64,000 bases of DNA from Parasponia andersonii (taxonomy: Eukaryota > Streptophyta > Magnoliopsida > Rosales > Cannabaceae): positions 911,905-975,904 of the forward strand of contig JXTB01000089.1 of the NCBI GenBank assembly GCA_002914805.1, in the 5' to 3' direction. Both the position numbers and the translations under genes were made by a program. Below the pieces are notes generated by a model. That model worked only from the letters and a program-made list of their open reading frames with translations, was not told the DNA's origin and ran no database searches. Below are positions 50,907 to 61,789 of this stretch, in pieces; positions within the stretch are counted from its first letter, which is position 1, and each line of letters begins with the position of its first letter.

Positions 50907-52695
50907 ACTATAGATTACAGGACAATTCTGACCTGTTTGGTTGGGGGTGATCACTCATTTTCAATATTTTATAACATAAGTTTATTCCTTTTGTATTATA
51001 TGGATGTTGAGCAATTATTATACAACACTTTGTCTCAATTATTGTGTTTGCAGTTCATAGTAAAATAAGAAAAAAGAAACATATGTAAAAAGAAAAAGAA
51101 AATATTTTTAATAATATAAAGACCCAATCAAACTATGTAATGTCGTCATGTGATGGACCTACCAGCATCATCATCATTAAAATCATATTTACAAGTGGTA
51201 AATCCTATTCGACTTTAGTATTCTTTACATTTGTACATGTATGTTCTCAAAATGATTAACTTTCTACTATCTTTATCACCTCTCATCATTTATCCTATTA
51301 TAAAACCAGAAATTCTCAAAGCTCCATTGGCAGCACTTGCGTTTGAGTGGGAGTAAACCTACACCATCCGATTAATAATTCAAGCAGTTTCATCCAATGG
51401 TCAGAAAAAAATTGGAATATAAAACGTTTGTATTTTTCAATCAAATGATCAAATCATTCTTGTAATTTGATCCTTAACCAATGCAACCAAACACTTCTTA
51501 GATAAGTAGATTATCCTTTCTGTAAAAAGTAAAACGACCAAATTCATGTGTTGGCCGACTTGAATTATTGCAAGGAATCAAATTCCTTTCTATTTGGTTT
51601 CAAGACTAGTACTATACCTCAACTTGGGGAAAAGAAACTAGTACCATACCTTCAAAATATTAATATCCCACTAATTTCATCAAGATTTTTCTTATGTTTG
51701 TAATAATTTCGTCAAGATCCATTGTATGTTCACTCTCTTGGTCAAGTTAATCGTTTCTGACAAGAACTCCTTTTCCATTTTGTGCAATCTGTTAGGACCA
51801 GCAAGCATGTAGAGTAAACCACTTTGTACCAGAAAAGAGCAGTTTATGCCTTCAAAGGAGATAGTGCCAAAATAGTTGACGAGTGAAGAGTTGTAAGAAA
51901 AAACGAGTCCAAAAATTGATCGGTGTGAATTTCACGTGAGTCTTATAAACCCACTCTGATCAATGATAATGCACTCGGATCAATGACTACGATCGAACGC
52001 TTGCATCACTCACGAGTGTTTGTAGCACTTGACCAAAATCAGAAACAACAAAATGAGAGATGCCAAGAGACACCAAAAATAATGCTCAGAAATGTGTGGT
52101 TTGTAGGAGAAGATATTCCATTTTATGGAGTACTAATTGGTGTTTCCTACAAACTCAAAAGCGGAGATAAACAAAGGCTCCTATGATGGCTACATAAAGG
52201 GCACCATTTTCCCTTGTTACCATTGCTTCCACTAGATAAAATATGTGTGCAAACTATAGCTACATGCACTCATCAGGTCCATCATTGGCAAACCTAGAAA
52301 TTTTTAAAAAGAAAGCAAAGAAAAATGACATGACAGGACAGGACCACACCCCATGTCACCATAACCATTAATAGCTTCCATTATCTTTTTGCTTTGCTCA
52401 TAAGACTATTTTGGAAGAGAAAAGAAAGCCTTCAGCTAAACCGAATTCTCTGAGGAAAGTTTTGCATCAACAAGTTAAACAGTTCTGGCGCTGTTTGGAT
52501 GTTGGGAATAATCCTGAGGTGATGTCATTATAAGGGTTACTAAATTATGGTCAACGAATGCTGATTAAAATATGTTAATGGTGCAGGCAACAGGATCAGG
52601 TTGAAGATAAACCAAGGAAATCATAATGTTAGAATTGGTCGAGTGTATAACTTTGATGAGAGGAATTGAAGTTTGGGAATTTAAACAAGTCTTTT
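50907..52695. other. Intergenic DNA, no gene recognised
   Basis: Less AT-rich in places (51720-52600) than the flanks, with short open frames, but none shows a recognisable protein or paired splice sites. Confidence 0.4.
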
Positions 52696-52709
52696 AATTC
52701 AACTGTTGG

Positions 52710-52812
52710 TTAGACGAAAGTTTCCAAAGCAGACCTGAGGGTAGCATCAAGCTGAAGTTGGGTCTCAAGAATCCCCTGAAGATTGGAGAATGAGGTGGAA
52801 GTAGGCCTAACG
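52710..52812 (-). pseudogene. Exon-like fragment, unknown gene
   Basis: On the minus strand one frame reads PTSTSFSNLQGILETQLQLD and then ATLRSALETFV before a stop, ahead of which is a possible acceptor (CCGTTAG). The composition looks protein-coding, but I do not recognise a family. The frame does not simply continue from the exon-like piece at 53305-53368, so an intermediate exon or decay would be needed. Confidence 0.25.
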
Positions 52813-53304
52813 GGTCAGCTTTGATTAAAAAAAGGGGATGTTATCAGAAATTAAACCATATCTTAGTTTTTTGATGGTCATAGTTATTTTATTAAAAACA
52901 AACTATGGTGTGACATCAATTCCAACACCATAATACAAATCAAGATGAAAGGTGCAATCATTTCCCTTTCATACCTCAAGTCATGATGTGTACAACTTTG
53001 TCCAAAGCATTTCTTTTATTATTCCTTATTTTGCAAGTGGTAGGAAATTATTGATTATGTCCATTAGTCCAAATTTTCATATCGTTTTCTCCTTGCGAAA
53101 TTTCAAGCATTACTGTACATTGTATGAAATGACCTGAGAAGAGGCGTAATGTTTGAACTATAGTGGTAATAACCAACTCCAACTAGTTGGGAGGACAGTT
53201 CATTAGTTAAGATGTCAAGAAAGAGTTCACACCCAGTTGAATTAAACAAGCTTTACTGGTTAACACCGTTTTCATGGACTATAAAATGTGGACTAAAGCC
53301 TTAC

Positions 53305-53368
53305 CTTCTTCGTTGAGCTTATCCAGTTTCTTATGTTGTTGAAGTTCTAAGATTTGCCTCACGTATCT
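53305..53368 (-). pseudogene. Exon-like fragment with good splice sites, unknown gene
   Basis: On the minus strand the 64-base stretch reads RYVRQILELQQHKKLDKLNE, an amphipathic helix-like sequence. It is bordered by a strong acceptor (TTTCCTTCAG) and donor (AAG|GTAAGG). No upstream exon is visible before the fabZ stop at 53710. It may be an exon of a small gene, an alternative 3' exon, or a captured gene scrap. Confidence 0.3.
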
Positions 53369-53709
53369 CTGAAGGAAAGACAATGAGCAAAGAGCTACCA
53401 AGACATTCATATTTCAACAACAAAAATCAGACATCAGACAGTCACTATAGTAATAAAAGGCAGAGTCTCTTACGAAAAGAAGAAAAAAAAGGTTCAGCAA
53501 ATTTCTCTTGAATTGGTTTTCGACAATCATCTATTTTGGTTACTATATCTATCATGTTTGCTCCTCTGCTCAACACAAAATCCAACCTCTTCAAATAAGT
53601 AATTTTGTTTACATAATTCTCTAAAAATAAAATCCTCGCTTAAAGAAAGATTAACAAAAATGAAAAACAGGGAAACAAAAGAACATAAAAAGATAACGTA
53701 ACTATCTCA

Positions 53710-56238
53710 TCAATCACTTCCGGTAGCCATCAAGAACTCACCTTCGCAAACCACCTCACCTCCAACATATGCTTTTCCTTCCATCTTGGCTAGTCCAAAC
53801 CGCTTCTGTAGCTTGACAAGTGTCATTCTCATAACCAAAGTGTCTCCTGCAATCACAGGTTTTCGAAACCTCACTTTGTCAATTCCTGCAAAGAAGAAAT
53901 TCTCTCGAGAACCCCCAACTTCAGGTTGCAACATAACCAAACCTCCAACCTGTGCCATTGCCTGGACCCAGCAACCATCTCATCAATAGTTAAAGCCAAA
54001 ATGGCACGGATGATAAATAATGTTGTCTTGCAGGAAATAGAGGTCTTAGCAGCTATTCAACAATGCAAATGTCTGTAACTAACAAAAACTTTCCATCAAA
54101 ATTAGCATAACAGGGAATATTAATGGTGTTTTGAAGACAATGTCTAAGCACAATGATTGTAGAATACGCAGATCATACATCAAAGCTAACGACAAATTAA
54201 ATTCTGAGAATTAAGGTCTTCAGCATCTGGAGTATGAAACAAGTTCAGCAAATTATAACAAAAGCTAGGAATTTCTCTAACAAAGATTAACAGGTCTCTT
54301 TGCACAATAGCCTTTTTGGAACAACACTTTTAAAGAACAGCATACTTTTTAGAACTCTTCGCACAATAGCCTTTTTAAGTTATAACTGATCACGCACTAT
54401 ACACCAAATTATTACTTAGAAAGACTATTTACGAAAAGTTCTAAAAAACAAGCATTTTACCAATTGGACCTCTCAAAGGGTCTAGTTTCTCCAATTTCTG
54501 AACATGTTAAATTTGTAAATAATGGACTGAGAATATCTGATTGATATCCCTGGAAACCTAAAATATCCAAAAAGGTAGTTTTGTTTTCATAAAATGGCAA
54601 CTAAGGTGCATTACCAAACTCCTAATTGAGCTGAGTGAATGCTTAAATGCCCTCTTGACTTAAAAGTTCCTGTAAAATGGTAATGAAGCAGGACTTTTGC
54701 TGCATCATTGTTCTTAAATGAACAAACATGTGAATACAAGGAGGGAAACCTATATTTGTTCTGACTATTTAATAGAATTGAAATATGTAAAGAGCCTAGA
54801 TGAAATTAACCTAAAGTTTCCAAAATCCAAGGGACTGAGTCAAATTATTCTTGTGATACTAACTACGTAAAGTTGCACTCCTCCATACGACCCAAAATAT
54901 TGCATTCATTCAGAAAAACTGAGCAGGGAAGCACCAAAAAGCTCTTCCCAAATCTTCAAATTAATGTAGACCTTAAAAAATTTTACTTTATTTTATTTTT
55001 TCTAGGGACATAAGCAAGTATGAGGCCCTACAGTAATTCTTCCCATGGAACTCGTAACCTACCCTTTTGAGTTTCAAATGTACTTTCCCCAACCATTCAA
55101 GAAAAATTTACTTTAAACCATTTTTAGTGATCTCATTCAACGTAAATACTTTCAAATTAAAATTCTACTTTTGATGATTTGCAATTCTTTTCGTAATCTC
55201 GAATTCCCAATTCTACTAATTTATGTCATTTTCTTATACGAAACTGATTATTTGGCACATACTCATGAAATCCTCATCAAGTTTCCATTTCAATTGATTA
55301 GCAAACAAAAATAGGAAAACAAAGGAGCACCACCATTCTTCCTTATAATGTCTTTTAACCACGCAATGGAATAAAGAACAGAGAAAAACCACATCCCCAG
55401 AGGTTAAAAAATGGAATCTAAGGCCAATTTGAGAGAAACCAACATACTAGTCACTAAATGCAAAAAAATCTCAAACATTACAAGTGTGAGATAGTTGACC
55501 AATGCTATTAACTAGTAACATATAATAATGTCAATGATAGGTGTAAATCACCTAAGTGTCATCGTTATGCAAGATATAAACAAGCTAAATGGCACAGAAT
55601 TAACTGAAAAATCAAAAATAAGTTTGTATTGGTACCTCAACCATTAGAACACCAGGCATAATAGGCCTCTCGGGGAAGTGCCCAGGAAAGAAATTATCAT
55701 TTATAGTCACATTTTTGATAGCAACAGCGGAAAACCCAGGGTTGTATTCAATCACTCTATCCACTAACAGAAACGGAAACCTATAACAAATACCAAAAGC
55801 ACCCACATTTCAAAAACCAAAATGCAATCTCAGAACGAACCAAAAAGCAAAAATCCTAAAATTTTGTAAAATTCTTACCTGTGGGGCAAGATTTCACGAA
55901 TCACATTAATATCCATTACAGTAGGAAAAGCTGGGAATCCTGGGAAAACCCGATTTTTGAAAAATTTTGGGGTCAGTGAAAAAGAAATGGAATTGGGAAA
56001 ACGAAAACGAGAATTCGGAAAGAAGGATTTACTAACTCTTTTCGATGGGAATGTCTTGGGCGGAGGGGTTATTGGCTCCATTTGGAGAAGAGGAGGAGGC
56101 GACGAGATTGGATTTGTAAAGGAGGAGACGAGATCTGGGGGGGAGGGAAACGGAGGTTGGAGAGTGGAAGAGCGTTGTGGGTCGGTTCAGGGACTGGGAA
56201 GGGGTGAGAGAGAGGAGGGAATTGGAGGTGGCCGCCAT
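53710..56238 (-). CDS. fabZ: 3-hydroxyacyl-[acyl-carrier-protein] dehydratase FabZ, plastid
   Basis: Four exons (56238-56037, 55939-55879, 55780-55636, 53961-53710), all with GT-AG introns, give 219 residues, the length usual for plant FabZ. The third step of each plastid fatty acid elongation cycle is catalysed here: 3-hydroxyacyl-ACP is dehydrated to trans-2-enoyl-ACP. Residues 1 to about 66 are Ser/Thr/Pro-rich with few acidic residues, as in a chloroplast transit peptide. The hot-dog domain starts at [20 protein letters not shown]. The catalytic His122 is in [15 protein letters not shown], and the catalytic Glu136 in GVLMVEAMAQVGG falls exactly at the exon 3/4 junction. The end reads [19 protein letters not shown]. 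Intron 3 is long (53962-55635, 1674 bp) with no nested gene seen. All key residues are present, so the gene looks functional. Confidence 0.97.
53962..55635 (-). other. Long third intron of fabZ
   Basis: A 1674-bp GT-AG intron (GTACCAAT donor, GGGTCCAG acceptor). No gene, MITE or retroelement is recognised inside it. Confidence 0.7.
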
Positions 56239-57108
56239 TGATTTTGGTCCAAGCTCTGTCTAAGGGAGTGGGTAGTGAGTAGTACTATTGAGCCAGGAAC
56301 TGAAGAAGAGGTTTGGTTTTGGTTTTGATTCAGCTTTGCTTTGTTGAGCTACTCAGACTCGGCAGTTGTCAAATGCGTTCGTGTTCCTTCTCCACATGGG
56401 CCCCACCTCAGTCACTCCTCCTCGGTTTAAAGGGTGAAGTAAATGCAAACTATGTTATTGTCGGATTTTCTTACCAGTAAATAATTTGGTGATAATTGGT
56501 TAAGTTTTCTTTTCCCGCACTATTGAAATATGTTTCAATTCCAAAATTGATCATTAGCAACTAGCAAATATTCAGTGAAACTTCTTTTCTCACTTACTTA
56601 ATTTTATATTTTCTCTCTGATAAATCATTTTGACACAGATAATTCTTCTTCTGTTTTTTTTTTTCTTTAAATAAAACTTGGGAAAGTTATTTAGAAATAA
56701 GGTATGCATACACATCAAAAGTAAATAAATGACTTTCTTTTGGGCTAAATATATGAATAAAGGGACTTGAATCAAATCAGGCTCTATCCTCATAGCATCA
56801 AGGTGTCTCGCAACGTGAACTATCAACATCACCGAACAACAACAGCAGAAAAAGAGATCTGGATCTCTATGAGATCTAGAAACAATGATATTTGCCACTG
56901 TCGATAAATGACCCACTTGTTAAACCATAAATACAATTTAGAGCTCGTTTAGGATTTCTTTGGAGGTTATTTTAAGTTTTTAAAAACGGTTAAAGAAAAA
57001 TATAAAAGACATAAATATTTGTTGAATTTTTAGTTTTGGGGGGCATATTTTAAAATTTATTGGGTAAATGTTATTTAAAACATAATTTGAGCTGTATCAT
57101 AAAAGCTG

Positions 57109-57312
57109 TTTTTACAAAACTAATAATGAAGATAATTTTAAATTTCAAATGATTTTGCATTAGACTTCATACATGTATTTGAAAAATAAACATATTCACG
57201 CAGTCAAAATTTTTACAAAACTAATAATGAAGATAATTTTATATTTCAAATGATTTTGGATTATATTTAATACATGTATTTGAAAAATAAACATATTCAC
57301 GTAGTCAAAATT
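57109..57312. repeat. Tandem duplication, about 101-bp period
   Basis: Two copies start with TTTACAAAACTAATAATGAA at 57111 and 57212 and end with CATATTCACG-AGTCAAAATTTT. They differ at a few sites. Confidence 0.8.
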
Positions 57313-57490
57313 TTAGCTAGAGGGCAAATATAGCCATTTATCCAATTTGTCTACAATTACTTTACGCTAAAACAAGTATTGTTCTAAAGATATGGTTGAT
57401 AAACTTATTTATATTGTCTTTCAGTACATTTGACATAATAAGTTAATTTTAGTTTAAAATATGATTGTTATCTAAATTATTTTTGAGTTA

Positions 57491-57745
57491 CTTAACAACA
57501 CCACCTCGTAGCTCTCATAGAGTTAAACCTCTTCCTCTTAGGGCTAGGCGTAGTTTTTATGTCTTTAAAGCTCTAAAGAAAGAGATAAGAAAGAAATTTA
57601 TTAAAATATGCCTGACAATGGATGTGAAAACATCTTAACAACACCACCTCGTAGCTCTCATAGAGTTATACACCTCTTCCTCTCAGGGCTACGTGTAGTT
57701 TTTATGTCTTTAAAGCTCTAAAGAAGGAGATAAGAAAGAAATTTT
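57491..57745. repeat. Direct repeat, about 143-bp offset
   Basis: A block of about 110 bp beginning CTTAACAACACCACCTCGTA at 57491 recurs at 57634, with a short spacer and few differences. It contains CTCATAGAGTTA, CCTCTTCCTCT and GTTTTTATGTCTTTAAAGC. The function is unknown. Confidence 0.8.
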
Positions 57746-58651
57746 GGGAGATGAGAGTTTGAGATTTGGCCCAAGCAGGAAAAAAATTTAAAACTCTTCT
57801 TCTAATTGACCCCTAAAGCTGTATATCGTGTACGCTTAATTATTGATTTGCTTTTCTTAAACACAATATAACCAACAAGACTTCAGAATTCTATCTTTAA
57901 CTTGTGCTTTATCTTGGACTAAAAAAAATAATTATATGTTATATGTCATGTTTCTACTAAGTTAGCCTTGCAAACTAACAATTAGCTTCCAATATTTTTC
58001 AGCAAAAAAAGAAAAAAAGAACAATTAGCTTCTAATCTTGGCTCATTTGCATCAAGGGCTTGAAACTTGCAGCCCATGGGATGTCCAAGGCGCCACCTCA
58101 TATGAGAAGTTCGGGTCGCTTTTGCCATCCAATACAAAATGATCAAAATGCCGCTTCTCGGTTTTTCTTTTTTATTATATATTTATTTATTTATTTATTT
58201 TTTGTACATTGATCTCAAATCACTATAAATCATCCTCTAAAAGATCAATTTATTGATCTTTCAGGATGTTTTTTGTATTTAAAACCCAATTTTACTCAAT
58301 TCCGAGAACACGGCTTCTTTCAAGTTCTGGATTATTGGAAGCTGAAGATTCCAAGTTCGTTGGATCTATGAACCAACCAACTTAATTAATTTTGTAACAT
58401 GTATAAATCTAATTTTGAATAATTTATTAAACTCCTAACTTATGAGAATGATCATACTGAAATAATGAATTTTTGTGACTGAATGGAGTTTTTTTTATTA
58501 TTAAATATATCTCTCCGGTAAATAATTTCATGCATGCGAGTACCACATGTATTACTTGGCACTTAAACTCTTGGTAAAGGCATATGGTTTTACTTTAAAA
58601 AAACAAAAACATATAAAGCATATCTCTTTTACTTTATAGAATAGAGTATAT

Positions 58652-61600
58652 CTAGAGCTGTATATAGTGATTCTCAATCATCCATTTGAGGTTCCAATAG
58701 TTGGCGTCACACTTGTAAGCCCAATAGGCCCATCCGAAAGTGGCACGTCCATACACATCTAGCTGAGCTTTAGCAAATCTTTGGTAATCCTCCATAGACG
58801 CGCCCTGAACTGCAAATGCACCACTCCATTCCCCTGTAAAAGATTTCCCAATCAAATAACACTTCCGCAATAAACTCAAATTTTAAGCCTAATTTCATGT
58901 CCAACCAGTAGATTATGTGACGCCGACTAAATCCAAAACTATTTGATTACTATTTTAAATTTATTGTTTATATTTGGATTTTCAACAAGAGCAATGCTAG
59001 ATTATTTAATTATTATTTAAAATTTATTGTTTATATTTGGATTTTCAATACGAGCAATGCTAGATGACCAATTTTTCGCACCACATTTGTGCATTATTTT
59101 TAGATGACATTGACATGTGTGACTAGAACTCGTGCTCTAAGATTTTAATACATAATTTTGATGCTAAAATTGATGTTCTTAACATTACTTGTTACTGTAA
59201 ATCCACACTAATTTGTTAGTTAGATACGATTTCATAGTGCTAAAATTAGACCAAAAAAAAAAAAAAGCCCGAATTTCCTCATAATTATAAATATGACAAA
59301 TATGAAAACCTGACTGTGACCAAACTCCTAGACAAGCGAATGACTTACCAACAAAAGAGAGAGGACCATTAGCTGTGGTCACAGCGCTGAGATCAGACGA
59401 CCGTTGGTTGTAGATGAAATCGATGTTTTGTTGAACATTCATGCTGCTAAATGAATCCGAAAAGAGATTATAGTAGTGTACATCGATGACGACATTGCTA
59501 AGGCTTCCTGCAAAAGACAGCAGCTCCTTCGAATCAGCGGGTCCCAGACGATTCGAGAGGACCACGTAAGCACTCGATGTGTACTTCCGCACTGCATCAT
59601 AGCTCATTTGGTAGTATCTAATGAGGTTGTCTAGAGTGACGCCTGGTGACATTGGCTCGTTCATCAACCCTATTGCTGCTAGATTCGGACTATTGGCGTA
59701 CCTGTTCACAAGAGAAAAACAAATGTTTCTGTAAGCTGGTTTTTCCCCCCTCTTATTTTTGAAAACATTATATATTTACTGAGAAAAATCGACACGGGAA
59801 AATCTTTTACGTGTTAGTTTCTAAGGGTGTCTTGTACGTGATAGTGTGACTGAGACTATGTACAAAAGTATGTTGGTGTACAAAAGTAGGACCTTGCTGC
59901 TAAAAAGTCTATGACTGATACTGTGTCTTGTATGTTGGCTTCTCCCCATTCTTGATATCCATCTCTAGTTGCGCTGTGCTCGTTTCCATTTTGTGAACCT
60001 TGAACTGCATGAAGATCAATGATTACCTTCACCCCGTGATTTCTGCATCGAAGTCACCATTTCTGTTAAGTTTATTCCGTTATTTTAAAAAAAGATACAT
60101 TTTTCTTTTGCTATCAGTAACAAATGTTACAAATGATTAGAATTTTAGTATACTGTTTGATAACGATTTAACTTTTTTTCACCACCAAATGGCTTGCATA
60201 ATTCCCTATATGTGACGACATTCATTTTTCTTGCGAACTGATATGACAATTTATTTCACTAGTGAAACAATACTATATTTTAGAAAGTGTAACACTATTG
60301 TTAATAATAGTACTATCATGCTTTGCGCCATAGTCAAACTTTGTTGATTATCAGCTACTTACTGAGCCCAATGGAAGGCGTTGTCCAAGGCTTGCAAGGA
60401 GCCCCCAACAAAGGGTTTTGGCGGTGTTGGATCAAGTGCTATCCACCATCCGACCGGAATCCTAACAGCATTCAGACCGTTGGATGACATGAAACTGAAA
60501 TCATCTTCCGTGATGTAGGTACTCCTATGATCCTGCTAAATTCGTACCCGATAAAAAAAATGGTATGATAAATTGAAATAATATAAAAGTAACATTTTAT
60601 AAAGTATTAGCTAAAAAAGTAACATCAGTTTCTGCTCAAGTAACAAGAAAATCTTGCCTGTAACACCTGAGAAGCTCTTTCTGGGCCATACCCATTTGAG
60701 ATTTGGTATTCACCTCGGATCCTAGATATGATTGTCATCTGAAAAACCGATGGATCGCTGTCATCCCAGCTTAAGCCTTCATAATCTGCTGTCACTAGGG
60801 TCTTTGATTGTGCCTAGTAATTAGCAATTTTGGTTTAATTTACTCTCTGCTATAGTATAATTAAACCATTTATATCAAATAAACTAATGTACGTAAGACT
60901 TTCATCAGTACTTGAGAAAACATTATAGTGCAACTAATTAATTGTAGAATGTAAGAAGAGTACCTGGAGGAATAAACCACTGGTAGTTCTTATGCGCACT
61001 CGATTCGGATCACCATCGTTCCTTACAATCTGAAAAGTTTCCGAATCACTAGGTTCGTTTGAGACTGCTACTAATGTGGTTCCTTGGCCTTGATTCTCCA
61101 ACCCCACAAACTGCTTGTTAAACACTCTGAAACTGAAAGACGACTCGTCGTTTCTCCATAGCTGCGCCAAAATAAGAAGGAAAATTCAGCTAGTTTCATA
61201 ACATGAGAATGTATTATGTACTATTTTCATTAATGGAATACTAGTTCATTAATTGGAAAAAAAGACACTTACCCGAAAAGTTTCCCAACCAGAGGCAGAG
61301 GATCGGTTCGCAACAACAATGGTACCACCCCCATTTTCTGCGCAGAGATACTTTTGTAGCTTTGTAGACTTGAATTGCACTTGAGTTCCATCCTACCAGT
61401 GATCAAACTATTAAACAAGCTTGATATGTGTTGAAAGTTCTCATGTGGGGGGAGTGACATAAATGGAAACTACATATGACAACTTAACTTAGAACAAAAT
61501 AATAATAGTAATGATAATGAAATTAAAAGGGGTTTGTTGTCTACCAATAAATCTTTGTTGGGTATTCCATCAAATAGAGAAGGTTTCATCCAGCCCTCTA

Positions 61601-61727
61601 TAACAAGCCAGTTTCCTAGATTCACAGCTTTCAACGGCAATTGAATTGAATTTTGGGCAAGGGAAAGAGAAAAAACACAAGAGAGACAGAAAGCCAAGTG
61701 AAGCTTCAAGTAAGCAGAGTTGGCCAT
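58652..61727 (-). CDS. GH5 glucan exo-1,3-beta-glucosidase with fascin-like domain, secreted
   Basis: Eight exons (61727-61545, 61392-61273, 61161-60964, 60813-60658, 60532-60363, 60042-59893, 59701-59349, 58833-58652) give 503 residues, typical for the plant family. Such enzymes cleave beta-1,3-glucans in the cell wall. Start: an upstream in-frame ATG (61751) would add eight mostly charged residues; MANSAYLKLHLAF at 61727 gives a normal signal peptide (1 to about 24), so I prefer it. KAVNLGNWLVIEGWMKPS begins the mature enzyme. A fascin-like insert follows (about 62-165: KYLCAENGGGTIVVANR, FVGLENQGQGTTLVAV). The GH5 barrel has VRIPVGWWIA, VIIDLHAVQGSQNG, the acid/base Glu341 in GLMNEP, and the nucleophile Glu445 in GEWSGA. 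It ends WAYKCDANYW...ENHYIQL. All junctions keep frame. Intron 4 uses a GC donor and intron 6 a weak GTCCTA donor. The gene looks intact. Confidence 0.95.
58955..59070. repeat. 63-bp direct repeat in glucanase intron 7
   Basis: The run TTATTGTTTATATTTGGATT followed by TTCAA-A-GAGCAATGCTAGA occurs at 58961 and 59024. It lies inside the intron between exons 7 and 8. The AGCAATGCTAGATGACC continuation resembles the end of some plant MITEs, but no second terminus was found. Confidence 0.7.
60533..60657 (-). other. GC-AG intron (intron 4 of the glucanase gene)
   Basis: The 125-bp intron begins CAG|GCAAGA and ends TTTAGCAG|GAT. This junction gives the SQVLQ/DHRSTYITEDDF sequence expected of the family. 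A GT donor six bases upstream (CAG|GTGTTA) would also stay in frame but would remove Val-Leu-Gln. Confidence 0.75.
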
Positions 61728-61789
61728 TTTTCTCTCTCTTAATTCTTTCAACTTGAAAAGCTTCTTTTCTACATTTAACTATAAATACA

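Larger units (their letters stand above)
56300..58645. other. Intergenic region between the glucanase and fabZ
   Basis: It should hold the fabZ promoter (near 56240-56450) and the 3' UTR of the glucanase (near 58600). Apart from two tandem duplications entered separately, it is AT-rich with no coding sequence that I recognise. Confidence 0.45.

Noticed and set aside
55957-56241. Plus-strand frame of 94 codons over the fabZ first exon
   Set aside because: It is the antisense shadow of the fabZ transit-peptide exon.
61728-61751. Upstream in-frame start of the glucanase (MKELRERK)
   Set aside because: It would place a charged segment before the hydrophobic signal peptide; the start at 61727 gives a normal secretory N-terminus. 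It cannot be excluded without transcript data.
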